A stretch of DNA of 64,000 bases from positions 80,512,501 to 80,576,500 of the forward strand of contig CM074858.1 in assembly GCA_037501455.1 (NCBI GenBank), given 5' to 3'. A program made the translations under genes and the position numbers. Positions 46,681-57,409 of the stretch are shown here, one piece after another (position 1 is the stretch's first letter; every line of letters starts with the position of its first letter). Below the pieces are notes generated by a model. The model made no database searches. It was given only the letters and a program-made list of their open reading frames with translations, and was not told where the DNA came from. Source of the stretch: Lantana camara (Eukaryota; Streptophyta; Magnoliopsida; Lamiales; Verbenaceae).

Positions 46681-46968
46681 CTAGGCGGGAATACAAGTCG
46701 TCTAGGTCTTGCATTTATGTTTAGCACTTCCTTTTGTCTCATATTCATACTCTTGTTGGTATTTTGTATATGATCATAGTTTATGCTTGGAGCGTTATGA
46801 TTTTTGTAGGCCGTGAGTGCCGTTGAATATTTGAATGCCCTTGTATATTCATTTTTGGAGCTTGGTGGCTCATTGTATATGCTATGTTATTCTTGCTTCC
46901 GCGAATTTCATTTTAACTCTGATTTTATGAATCTTGCACTGATTGGTTTAAGGGTTAGTCCCGCCTAG
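46681..46968 (+). other. Long-range inverted pair near the R10 LTR 3' end
   Basis: CTAGGCGGGA (46681-46690) is complementary to TCCCGCCTAG (46959-46968). The pair extends to 11 bp with the flanking G and C. The same pair, at similar distance, is in R4, R6, R8, R9 and R11. It could fold the 3' part of the transcript. Confidence 0.65.
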
Positions 46969-47094
46969 CATAGCGTGTGTGTTGTGTCCCCGTTCGCCGT
47001 GGATTTGGCACATGTATGGACTTCCATTTCATATACGGGTCGAGTCCCGGTGCGGGGGATGTGGTACCTCACGCTCGGGTGCTACATCCTTATG

Positions 47095-47130
47095 TGGTAT
47101 CAGAGCCTAGGGTTGCAAAACCCGGGCTCT
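47095..47130 (+). other. R10 primer-binding site with overlapping stem-loop
   Basis: The PBS TGGTATCAGAGCC spans 47095-47107. AGAGCC (47102-47107) and GGGTT (47110-47114) pair with AACCC (47119-47123) and GGCTCT (47125-47130) around a GCAA loop. The PBS 3' half would thus be in a stem in the genomic RNA. Leader 47131-47300 shows no coding potential. Confidence 0.85.
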
Positions 47131-47300
47131 AGTGTCGTGTTGAGTCAGTTAGGTCGTTCGGCTTTAGGAACAACTTGTCAATGTGTTGCATATGCATTGT
47201 TTACGTGCTGGTGTGCTTTAAATCTTGAATTTTGATCGAATTAATTGCACTTGCATGCATGGACTAAAAATAGCATGCATTTCAGTGTTTCTTGAACAGG

Positions 47301-50183
47301 ATGCCTCCGCGTAGACACCGTGAGAGATCTCCCGAACATCGCCGTCATCATGATCGATCTCCTACGCCTCCACCCCAACCACAAGCACCACCGGTGGACA
47401 TGGGAAATTTCATGGAAGCGGTTTTCAATTATGTAGAGCATCGGAGAGCTCAAGCTCCCCCACCACCACAAGCAGAACAACAAGCTCCTCCACCAAATCA
47501 TAATAACAATAGAGACCCTCATGGGGTGTTTCTGAGTTACAACCCCCCTCGGTTTTCTGGTTCTATTGATGATGCAGTCTCGGAGGGTCGGTTGATTAGA
47601 TTGGAAAGGATATTTGGGGTCCGACAGTTTAGTACGCAAGAGAAGGCCCAATTTGCTATCTTCCAATTGGATGGAGATGCATATGAATGGTGGGAACGAA
47701 CAAGAGAGAAGCTTGAAGTCGATGAAGAGGAAGTAACTTGGGAAGTTTTCAAGAGAGAATTCCGGGAATGCTTCGTACCGAAAGTGGTAAGGGAAAGGAA
47801 GGAGCAAGAATTCATGGAATTAAAGCAAGGTGCTCGTACGGTGACTCAATACCTCGCCGTATTCAATAGACTTGGGAAATATGCTCCTCATGTCACCCGG
47901 GATGAGAAGAGGAAAGCAAGGAAATTCATAGCGGGATTGAGACAGGACTTGAGACACGGGCAAGCGGGGCACAACTTCGAGTCTTTTGCCGACACCGTGC
48001 AAAGGGCTTTGGTTCAAGAGGAGGAATTCAACAAGAAGGATCCGATGTTTAGAGCTCCTATGGGAAGAGGATCCGGATCGAATTCGGGAAAGAGGCCGAT
48101 GATTCAATCTAGTCCACCTCCTAAGGGTCCGTTTAAGAAGCCTAGGTTTGGAGGACAAGGTTCTCAGGCCGTACCGACTAGACCAAAGGCTCTACCTATA
48201 GCTCCGGCACCTACAAATTCACGCCCGGATGTACCTCCATGTACGCATTGCGGGGGACCGACCCATACCTACAATAATTGTCGGAGAAGGTTGAACTTGT
48301 GCCTCATATGTGGGAAAAGCGACCATATGGCGGAGACATGTCCCTACAAGAACCCCGGATTTCAGAAAGGAACTCAAAGGCCAATGATTCAAGCTCGTGC
48401 TTACGCCCTCGAGGGTGAGGAACAAGATGCAGAGATTGATCCCACAGCCGTGGTAGAAGGTACCCTATACATACATAACATGAGCATTCATGCACTCTTT
48501 GATCCGGGTGCCACGCATTCCTTTATTTCTTGTGATATAGTTGCCACTCTGTGCTTGCCTGTTATCTGTCTTTCTTCTTATTATTTGGTGAGTTCGCCAC
48601 TTGGAGGGAGTCTTCAGACAGATCAGTTGGTTCGGGAGTGTTCAGTTTTGATTGAAGGGAAAGAGTATCCGGCTGATTTAATTGTTATGCCCATGAAGAG
48701 GTATGGAGTTATCTTGGGTATGGACTGGTTGTCCAGGCATCGGGCCAATGTCGATTGTTTTGCGAAGAAGGTGATCTTGGGGAAGGAATTGGTGATTGGT
48801 AGTGGATCAAGAACGGTATCTCTCTTGTCTTATATGGAAGCTCACAAATTGATGAGAGAAGGAGCAACGGGATTTATTGCTTACCTTCTTAATAGGCCAA
48901 AAGATCAAGTTAAGTTAGAGGATACCGCGGTTGTTAAGGATTTCTCCGATGTGTTTCCGGAGAATTTGAGTTCTCTACCACCCGACCGTGAGATCGAGTT
49001 CGTTATTGACTTACATCCAGGATCCACACCGTATTCTAAGACTCCGTATCGGATGGCACCGGCCGAGTTGAAAGAATTAAAGATTCAATTAGAGGAATTG
49101 CTCAAAGTTGGATATATTCGGCCAAGTTCGTCCCCGTGGGGTGCTCCGGTTCTCTTTGTTAAGAAAAAGGATGGAACCTTAAGAATGTGTATAGATTACC
49201 GGGAGCTTAATCGGATGACTGTAAAGAATAAGTATCCTTTGCCCCATATTGAGGATTTATTTGACATGTTACAAGGTTCGGGGGTTTACTCAAAATTGGA
49301 CTTGAGACAAGGATATTATCAATTGAAGATCCGGGAAGAGGACATTCCGAAGACGGGATTTAACACCCGGTATGGACACTACGAGTTCGTAGTGATGCCT
49401 TTAGGATTGACTAATGCTCCAGCTGCTTTTATGGATATGATGCATCGAATTTTCCGGCCCTATTTGGATAAGTTTGTGGTAATTTTCATCGATGACATCT
49501 TGGTTTATTCGAGAACTCCGGAGGATCATGCAAGGCATCTCAGAATAGTGTTGGAGACCTTAAGGGAACATCGGTTGTATGCTAAGTTTAGCAAATGCGA
49601 GTTCTGGATTGATCGGGTAGCATTTTTGGGTCATATTATTTCGAGGAAAGGGTTAGAAGTAGACCCTTCTAAGATTGAGACGGTTATTCAATGGCAAAGC
49701 CCGAAAAATGCTTCAGAAATAAGGAGTTTCTTGGGTTTGGCAGGCTACTATCGAAGATTCGTTCAGGATTTCTCAAAGATTGCGGCTCCTTTAACCCGAT
49801 TGACTAAGAAAGCGGTTAAGTTTGAGTGGGACGAGGCATGTGAGGCTAGTTTCCAACTTCTAAAGGAGAAGTTGACTACCGCTCCTGTATTAGCACTTCC
49901 TAAAGGTACAGAAGGATATGCAGTTTACACGGACGCCTCAAAGGAAGGTTTGGGATGTGTATTGATGCAAAATGGAAGAGTGATCGCTTATGCCTCAAGG
50001 AAATTGAAAGAGCATGAACAGAACTACCCCACTCACGATTTGGAATTAGCGGCAGTGATCTTTGCTTTGGGTAAGTGGAGACACTATCTTTATGGAATTT
50101 CATTCGAGGTCTTCTCCGATCACAAGAGTCTCCAATACTTATTGCGGATGCGCTTAGTCGGAAAGCTAGCGTGTCCAATGTGA
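47301..50183 (+). CDS. R10 Gag-PR-RT-RNase H polyprotein, truncated by a deletion
   Basis: The ATG at 47301 starts [13 protein letters not shown], as in R9 and R11; 960 codons follow. The order is: Arg/Pro-rich N-terminus; Gag core [21 protein letters not shown] (about 115-135); two CCHC knuckles, [14 protein letters not shown] (314-327) and [14 protein letters not shown] (334-347); protease motif [11 protein letters not shown] with Asp401, where Pro replaces the usual Ser/Thr of D-S/T-G; RT from about 580 with CIDYRELNR and FIDD at 729-732; RNase H with Asp878 in [10 protein letters not shown]. After SLQYL the frame leaves homology and ends 12 codons later, because about 100 nt are missing relative to R9 and R11. 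Gag packages the RNA, RT-RNase H copies it. PR, RT and Gag are otherwise open. Confidence 0.95.
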   Translation: MPPRRHRERSPEHRRHHDRSPTPPPQPQAPPVDMGNFMEAVFNYVEHRRAQAPPPPQAEQQAPPPNHNNNRDPHGVFLSYNPPRFSGSIDDAVSEGRLIRLERIFGVRQFSTQEKAQFAIFQLDGDAYEWWERTREKLEVDEEEVTWEVFKREFRECFVPKVVRERKEQEFMELKQGARTVTQYLAVFNRLGKYAPHVTRDEKRKARKFIAGLRQDLRHGQAGHNFESFADTVQRALVQEEEFNKKDPMFRAPMGRGSGSNSGKRPMIQSSPPPKGPFKKPRFGGQGSQAVPTRPKALPIAPAPTNSRPDVPPCTHCGGPTHTYNNCRRRLNLCLICGKSDHMAETCPYKNPGFQKGTQRPMIQARAYALEGEEQDAEIDPTAVVEGTLYIHNMSIHALFDPGATHSFISCDIVATLCLPVICLSSYYLVSSPLGGSLQTDQLVRECSVLIEGKEYPADLIVMPMKRYGVILGMDWLSRHRANVDCFAKKVILGKELVIGSGSRTVSLLSYMEAHKLMREGATGFIAYLLNRPKDQVKLEDTAVVKDFSDVFPENLSSLPPDREIEFVIDLHPGSTPYSKTPYRMAPAELKELKIQLEELLKVGYIRPSSSPWGAPVLFVKKKDGTLRMCIDYRELNRMTVKNKYPLPHIEDLFDMLQGSGVYSKLDLRQGYYQLKIREEDIPKTGFNTRYGHYEFVVMPLGLTNAPAAFMDMMHRIFRPYLDKFVVIFIDDILVYSRTPEDHARHLRIVLETLREHRLYAKFSKCEFWIDRVAFLGHIISRKGLEVDPSKIETVIQWQSPKNASEIRSFLGLAGYYRRFVQDFSKIAAPLTRLTKKAVKFEWDEACEASFQLLKEKLTTAPVLALPKGTEGYAVYTDASKEGLGCVLMQNGRVIAYASRKLKEHEQNYPTHDLELAAVIFALGKWRHYLYGISFEVFSDHKSLQYLLRMRLVGKLACPM

Positions 50184-51724
50184 AAGTGGAGATTGGAGAT
50201 GAGAATGAGTTGTTCAAACTGAGGGCTAGTGTTCGGAATATTACGGTTCAACCAGATCTTAAACAGAGATTATTTGATGCTCAGAGGATTGATCCCGAGG
50301 TTCAGAAATTAGCTGAGAAAGCTCGAGCTGATTCAGAGTGTCCGTTTGGGTTTGATGATACGGGACTTCTAAGATTCAAGAATAGAGTTGTTGTCCCAGA
50401 AGAATTAAAAAGGATTATTCTTGAGGAAGCCCATCGGTCAGGTTATTCGATACATCCCGGAGGGAACAAAATGTATAAGGATCTGAAGCAATTCTATTGG
50501 TGGAATGGATTGAAACGGGATGTGATCGACTTCGTGAAACACTGCATGACTTGTCAAGTGGTAAAGGCAGAACATCAAAAACCATCGGGGCTACTTCGAC
50601 CATTGCCTATCCCGGAATGGAAATGGGAACAAATAGCTATGGATTTTGTTTCGGGATTACCAAAAGTGAGAGGAGGTTTCGATGGAATTTGGGTTATTGT
50701 GGACAGATTGACAAAATCAGCTCATTTTCTTGCTATCAGAATGTCCGATAAAGTGAGTAAGTTGGCCAAGAGGTACAATGATGAGATTGTCAGGCTTCAT
50801 GGTGTACCTGTTAGTATTGTCTCGGATCGGGATCCCAGATTTACCTCACGGTTATGGCAAGAATTACAGAAGTGTTTGGGAACAAGGCTTCAATTCAGCA
50901 CAGCTTTCCATCCTCAGACCGACGGACAATCAGAAAGGTTGATTAAATATCTGGAGGATTTGTTGAGAGCATGTGCATTGGACTTTCAAAGCTCGTGGAA
51001 TGAACAGTTGCCGTTAATTGAGTTTGCTTACAATAATAGCTATCAAGCCTCGATTGAAATGGCCCCTTATGAAGCTCTGTATGGACGTAAATGTCGATCA
51101 CCGTTGTTCTTTGATTTGGAGGAATGGAATTGGACCAAACAAGAGGGAATTAAAAAAGGGGAAAAGAAGGAAAAACCCTCTAAGACTGTACAAGAGGCCA
51201 TTGATAAGGTCCAGATGATTAGACAACGGATGAAGGCTGCTCAGGATCGACAAAAGAGTTATGCAGATCTTCGGAGGAAGGATTTGGAGTTTGAGATTGG
51301 AGATAGGGTTTTCTTAAAGGCTTCCCCACGAAAAGGGTTCTCAAGGATTGGACGAGGAGGAAAGTTAAACCCTCGGTATATGGGACCGTATGAGATTTTG
51401 GAGAAGATTGGGGATACGGCCTATCGTTTGGATTTGCCGCCGAATTTGACTGGAATTCATAACGTGTTTCATGTCTCACAGCTCCGAAAGTACTATCGAG
51501 ATGAGTCCGAGGTTCTACCGGTTGAAGAAGTGGAATTAGAACCGGATCTCACCTTCGTTCAGAAGCCGATTAAGATATTGGATCGAAAGTTTCAGGAACT
51601 TCGAAATCGGCGTATTCCACTAGTCAAGGTTCTTTGGAGAAGTGATAAAACCGAAGAGGCTACGTGGGAGACGGAGGATAAGATGAAAAGGTTTCACCCC
51701 GAGTTATTTCCGAGCGAGCAGTGA
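50144..51724 (+). CDS. R10 pol 3' part: integrase with chromodomain, cut off from its start
   Basis: The frame picks up homology right at the deletion ([12 protein letters not shown]), 526 codons from 50144. The zinc-binding domain has [11 protein letters not shown] (His97) and CMTCQ (Cys134, Cys137). The catalytic triad is Asp167 (MDFVSGLP), Asp228 (SDRDPRF) and Glu264 (GQSERLI), with the D-35-E spacing expected of retroviral-type integrase. After the [11 protein letters not shown] segment comes a chromodomain (about 478-515: [13 protein letters not shown], then [11 protein letters not shown]), then the stop at 51722-51724. Integrase inserts the cDNA; the chromodomain probably reads histone marks. 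There is no own start, so it needs an intact upstream frame to be made. Confidence 0.94.
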   Translation, partial: ADALSRKASVSNVKVEIGDENELFKLRASVRNITVQPDLKQRLFDAQRIDPEVQKLAEKARADSECPFGFDDTGLLRFKNRVVVPEELKRIILEEAHRSGYSIHPGGNKMYKDLKQFYWWNGLKRDVIDFVKHCMTCQVVKAEHQKPSGLLRPLPIPEWKWEQIAMDFVSGLPKVRGGFDGIWVIVDRLTKSAHFLAIRMSDKVSKLAKRYNDEIVRLHGVPVSIVSDRDPRFTSRLWQELQKCLGTRLQFSTAFHPQTDGQSERLIKYLEDLLRACALDFQSSWNEQLPLIEFAYNNSYQASIEMAPYEALYGRKCRSPLFFDLEEWNWTKQEGIKKGEKKEKPSKTVQEAIDKVQMIRQRMKAAQDRQKSYADLRRKDLEFEIGDRVFLKASPRKGFSRIGRGGKLNPRYMGPYEILEKIGDTAYRLDLPPNLTGIHNVFHVSQLRKYYRDESEVLPVEEVELEPDLTFVQKPIKILDRKFQELRNRRIPLVKVLWRSDKTEEATWETEDKMKRFHPELFPSEQ

Positions 51725-51757
51725 ATCCGAGGACGGATTCTTTTAAGGGGGAGAGAT
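51723..51757 (+). other. R10 stem-loop and polypurine tract
   Basis: GAATCCG-AGGA-CGGATTC (51723-51740) overlaps the pol stop. TTTTAAGGGGGAGAGAT then abuts the 3' LTR at 51758. Confidence 0.9.
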
Positions 51758-51928
51758 TGTAACGCCCCGATTTCTCGGACATAAAGGTACGATGTATGTG
51801 TTTACTAATTTGCGCGAATTAATTGTTTTTACGTGTTTTATATTTAATTTTATTATAATTGTTATTATTTTATTATATTTTATTATATTATCTTATTTTA
51901 ATATTATTAATTATACATATATATTTCG

Positions 51929-51968
<40 letters not shown>

Positions 51969-54900
51969 GTTTAATTATTTTACTATTTATTTAATAATTA
52001 TACTAATTATATGTTATGTTAAATAATCATGTTTTAATTAATTACTTATCTATATATATATATTATACGAGGAATATATAATTTATGCATGAATTTCACT
52101 TTTGCATGGGATTAATATATTCATGCTTGGAGTTTATTAAATGTGCATGGAAAATTTTATGAATATGCATGAAAATCATATTTTTGCATGAGAATTAAAT
52201 ATGCATGAATTTCATTTCATTTTGCATGAATTTGGTTGAATTGTGCATGGGGATTTCATAATTTATGAATGAATTGCATGTATGAGCTTGTTCGTTTATT
52301 TTGTGCTTCGTTCTTATATGATATGATATCAAATTGCCATGATTTTGTAATATGTTGTACATATATGTGTTATGAACATGATTTTATGCTCAATTTATGT
52401 TTTCGAATTCATTTGATATGTTAACGGATTTAATATGTTTCGAGGAACCAAAACGGGAGCTAACGAGCACTTAGCGTACCCTTGGTTCCGAATTTAATAT
52501 CTTGAGCTCGGGAACTCGGATTCGAGTTCCGTCAACTCCGCTGAACTCGTAACGAAAATTTGAGTTTAGTAAACTTAGCCTTATAATTTTCCTAAGTCAT
52601 TTGAAACTCCGAAATCCAACCGAAAAACGAAACGGAGACCAACTTGACCTTGTTGCACTAAATCAGCCATATCTTGGCCAAACCATAACCAAATTAACCA
52701 TGGTTTGATTCTTTGAAACCCTAACTCAACCCTTTATCATGACATAACAAGCCTTGACCGAGATTATCCTCACACAAGCCCCAAAACTCAGCCAAAGATT
52801 CTGTTCCTCATTCCAGTCCCGTAACCCTTCAACCTTGGAGATTTTGGAGCTCAAATCTCATCCAAACTTCAACCAATCATCAAGGTAAGCTTAGGGTTGT
52901 ATTATATGTTTATTCCTGATCATTTTCATCCTTTCTTTTCCAAATTTGAGCATGGATTCATGGGATTTCTAGACTGCCTTCAAAAAAATGATGTTTTGGC
53001 AAATTTGTTGATCTTCTTCGATTCTTAACGGTTTTGATCGATTCCAAGCATGAGAATGATTGTTTTGACATCCTCATTTCACTTATGATCATTGATTACA
53101 TGGTAGTTGAGGTATTTATGAGTTATCAGTTATGGCACTTGAGAAAACTTTCATGAAAAGTGACGTTTGACAGCTTCTCTTGTTTGAGCTCTTTTGGAAC
53201 TGATTTGTGTGTTCATCTGGAGTCTTTTTGCTGCATATTTGTGACCTTAACATACCTGAACATGTTGGTTGAAGACTGATTGGGTGTGGCTCTGTTTTCC
53301 GTCGAGTATGCCCTGTTTTTGGCCTGGAAAAGTTGCTGTCAAAGTGCTGCGTTCCTCCTTTCTTTTGCTGTCCGTTTTCGTGGCTTTGTGGTGTGCGTTG
53401 TGGCTGATTTCTTGCTGTAATTCATGCCTTGTATTGCTGCATGTTTTGCTCGAATTTCATGCTGGAGTGTTGCTCTGTTTCTGCGTCATTTCTGTCAAAA
53501 CAGGGATGTTGCTGCTGCGTGTAACGGGCGTATCTTTTTCCTTTCTTTCCAGCGGGAACGGGGGTGCAAACTGGGCCTGGGATTTCTGTACCGAGACACG
53601 GGGGTGTCTCGGTTTGTTCTAGGAAGTAGACACGGGGGTGTCACCTATTTTTCCCCAAGCTTTTTCCTGCGTTTTCCTGTGTTGCCCGCATGCTACTGTT
53701 GTTGTATATATTTATGTATATGTACTGTGTATGTGTGTGATTGTGTGTATGAATGCATGCATGGTTGTGTACGTGTGAGTGTGTATAAATATATATACAT
53801 ATATTTAGTATTTGTGTATGTATTTGCATGCATGTGTATGATATATATATATATATATTGTGTATATAAATTGCATGCATGGGTGTGTTTGTGTGTGTAC
53901 GTATATATATATATATATATTACATATTTAAATGTTATTTGATTATAAATATATATATATTTATTATATATTTTAAATATTATTTGATTTAATTCAATGT
54001 TGAATTAATTGATTTCCATTTCGCGTATTTAATTTACCGACTATTGATTGAACGTTTTATTTATTTTATTCCTAAATGTGAATATGAATATTATATTTGT
54101 TATGCTTATTAATTGAATGTTAGATTAATTGATATGAATTATGAATTATGAGTTTATGAATATTATGAACTTATGAAATTGAATGAAATATATGAACGAA
54201 TGAATGATTATATGTTTTAAATTTATTAATAGCGCACATGAACATTTTTATGATATAATATGATCATTTATGCATTCACGTCATGTTCACTTCATTGCCG
54301 AGCGTCATATGTGGTCATTGAGTCTCATACCTTTTCTTTTGCACAGATTCGGGTTTGGTCGGAGACGAGGGCGAGCCTTGAGACGCTTGTGCCTTTATTT
54401 CTGCTTTGGTAAAGGTGGGTTTTTCTTCTATTAGTTAAAACAACCTTATATATTCCTTATGTGCAAAGTTTTAAGCCAAAACCGTATATTTATATATATA
54501 TTGAGTCATTTCGGGTAAATCATTTCAAACGTATGACCCCTTTCTTTTATGTATGAACCCTACCTTATGTTTGGCGAGATATTTATGATTTATGATAGCA
54601 CGGGCCCCGGGACTTAGTATATGTGGCTAACCGAGGAAGCAAGGGCTGACGGGGATCCCCTATACTAGTCCCAACCAAACTACGGTGATACCGGCCCTCA
54701 CTAGGAGTTTTAGCGGGGAATGGGAGCTGAGTGCCCTTGGGGGATTCATGTACCCCCATTGGCCCATGTATGAACCGATGGCCGGGTCTTGCAAGCCCGT
54801 CCACCACCCGGAGGAAAAAGGAGTATATGAATGATTATGATCATGTATTTATGAGCACAAAAGATTTATGTATGATAATGAATTATTGAATAATTAATTA

Positions 54901-55211
54901 TGATTACACGAGGAGTAGGTTGGAGATTGTGCACGCCCACTCGCCGGGCCATAAACCCTTATGAACTTTTATGAACAGTTATGAATGAATATGAACGTCG
55001 TAATCCCGTTGATGTTTCCTTTTTGTTTTAACCACTTGGTAAAGTCTTACTAAAATTCACACGGGATTAGGGCTTGCATGTATGTGTTTAAATTATGCGA
55101 TATTATATATTTATGCCCCGTTTTTATACCCACCAGTCTCTTTTAGACTGAACCCGGTTGTTTTCAGTTGTTTTGTGCAGGAATAGGAGTGCTAGGCGGG
55201 AATACAAGTCG
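51758..55211 (+). repeat. R10 3' LTR, interrupted by R11
   Basis: It matches 43237-46700 with about 0.7% substitutions. It carries nine TGCATG motifs (52086-52280; the third copy of the 5' LTR is mutated to TGCTTG), the TATA-like site (52580) and the palindrome cluster (about 53520-53643). It ends at CAAGTCG, where the 5' LTR continues TCTAGGTC. The probable R11 target duplication is AGTCG; its partner is outside the window. Confidence 0.94.
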
Positions 55212-57284
55212 TGTAGCACCCGAGCGTAAGGTACCACATCCCCCGCACCGAGACCCGACCCGTATATGAAATGGAAGTCCATACACAGGCCAAATCCGCG
55301 GCGAACGGGGACACAACACACACGCTATGCTAGGCGGGACTAACCCTTAAACCAATCAGTGCAGGAATCATAAAATCAGAGTTAAAGAAAATTCGCGGAA
55401 GCAAGAACTACATAGCAAATATACAATGAGCTAACAAGCTCCAAAAATAGATATACAAGAGTATTCAAATATGCAACGGCACTCACGGCCTACAAAATCA
55501 AAACGCTCCAATCTATAACAGGATCAGATACAGAAGTAGTAATAAGAGTATGAATATGAGACTGAAAAGAAGTGCCAAACATAAATGCAAAACCTAGACG
55601 ACTTGTATTCCCGCCTAGCACTCCCATACCTGCACAAAATAGCTGAAAACAACCGGGTTCAGTCTAAAAGAGACTGGTGGGTATAAAACGAGGCATAAGA
55701 TATATAATATCGCATAAAGTAAACACATACATGCAAGCCCTAATCCCGTGTGAAGTTTGAAAGGAATTTACCAAGTGGTTAAAACAAAGAAGACATCAAC
55801 GGGATTACGACGTTCATATTCATTCGTAATTATTCATAAGGGTTTAAGCTCGGCGAGTGAGCGTGCACAATCTCCAACCTTCTCCTCGTGTAATCATATC
55901 ATAATTATTGGTTGTCATACATATCTTTCGTGCACATACATAAATGATCATAATCATACATATACAACTTCTTCCTCCGGGTGGTGGACAAGTTAGCTAG
56001 ACCTGACCACCGGTTAAATCATGGGCTAATGGGGGTACATGAATTCCCCAAGGGCACTCAGCTCCCATTCCTCGCTAAAACTCCTAGCGAGGGCCGGTAT
56101 CACCGTAGTTGGTTGGAACTAGTATATGGGATCCCCGTCAGCCCTTGCTTCCTCGGTTAGCCACATATACTAAGTCCCGGGGCCCGTTAAATCAGAAGTC
56201 ATAAATCAGAAATGTGTCTCGCCAAACATAAGGTAGGGTTTCATAATTAAAAAGGGGTCATACGTTTGAAATCATTTACCCAAAATGACTCGATTTATAT
56301 AAATATATTATTTTGGCTTAAAACTTTGCACATAAGGGATTTATAGGGTTATTTTAACTAATAGAAGAAAAACCCACCTTTACCAAAGCAAAATAAAGAC
56401 ACAAGCGTCTCAATGCTCGTCCACGTCTCTGACCAAACCCGAATCTGTGCAAAAGAAAAGGTATGAGACTCATGACCACATATGACGCTCGGCAATGAGG
56501 TGAATATGACATGAATGCATAAATGATCATGTTATATCATAAAATGTTCATGTGCACGATTAATAAATTTAAAACATATAATCATTCATTCGTTCATATA
56601 TTTCATTCAGTTTCATAAGTTCATAATTTCATATAAATTTCATAAATTCATAGATTCATAATTCATAATTCAAATCAATTAATCTAACATTCAATTAATA
56701 AGCATAACACATATAATATTCATATTCACATATAGGGATAAAATAAATAAAACGTTCAATCAATAGTCAGTAGAATAATTACGCGAAATAGAATTCAATT
56801 AATTCCAAGAATTAAATTAAATCAAATAATATTTAGAATATATAATAAATATACATAATATATAATATAATATAACATATAATCATATATATATAATAAT
56901 ATATAATATACATATATATACATATATAAACACGTACACACACCTACACATGCATGCAATATATTTATACTATATAACTATTACATATATATAAACCCAT
57001 GCATGCAAACTAAGTAACATACACACACAAATACATATATATAAATATACACAGCCATGCATGCATATTTATTTATAATACACATGCAATACTCACACTA
57101 CAACACTCTCATGCATGCACACTAATACACAATACACAATCAAAACACACACAACACAACCATGCATGTAACACATACACTGCACCCAAACAGCAGCAAA
57201 ACAGCAGCAGAACAGCAGCAAAACAGCAGCCTAAATCACGCAAAGAAGAAGAAGAAAACGCAGGAATAGATTAAGCAAAACGGG

Positions 57285-57409
57285 GTGACACCCCCGTGTC
57301 ACCCTGCAAGCCTGGACCGAGACACCCCCGTGTCTCGGTACAGTAACTCCCAGGCCAACTGCACCCCCGTGCCTCGCTGGGACGGCCAAAAATGGCACGC
57401 CCGTGACTC
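57285..57409. repeat. R11 LTR palindrome cluster (four dyads)
   Basis: GTGACACCCCCGTGTCAC (57285-57302), GAGACACCCCCGTGTCTC (57319-57336), GCACCCCCGTGCC (57361-57373) and GGCACGCCCGTGACTC (57394-57409). Centre spacings are 34, 39 and 34 bp, the same layout as R10. It lies inside the predicted intron 56445-58045. Confidence 0.8.

Larger units (their letters stand above)
43237..47086 (+). repeat. R10 5' LTR
   Basis: It runs from TGTAACGCCCCG to GGGTGCTACA. In order it holds a TA tract (43409-43443), an array of ten TGCATG motifs (43567-43761), the block AGCGTACCCTTGGTTCCG (43955-43975), a TATA-like CCTTATAATTTTT (44060-44072), predicted intron 1 (44366-45835) with a palindrome cluster, a mini-exon, predicted intron 2 (45904-46669) with a GC-rich block, the inverted pair (46681-46690 and 46959-46968), and the conserved TGCGGGGGATGTGG near the end. 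Confidence 0.95.
43237..55211 (+). mobile_element. R10: young Tekay/Del-like chromovirus, best preserved copy
   Basis: A 3850-bp 5' LTR, PBS, about 4.67 kb internal region and the first 3.45 kb of the 3' LTR are present before R11 interrupts it. By eye the LTRs differ at about two dozen positions plus microsatellite length, near 0.7%. It is inserted in the R9 5' LTR. Coding is open except for one deletion at about 50143. Intact relatives of this element are the likely source of proteins for R11-like copies. Confidence 0.95.

Noticed and set aside
56870..57190. AT/CA-rich tract as a matrix attachment site or origin
   Set aside because: Simple microsatellite drift in an LTR; nothing beyond base composition supports a function.
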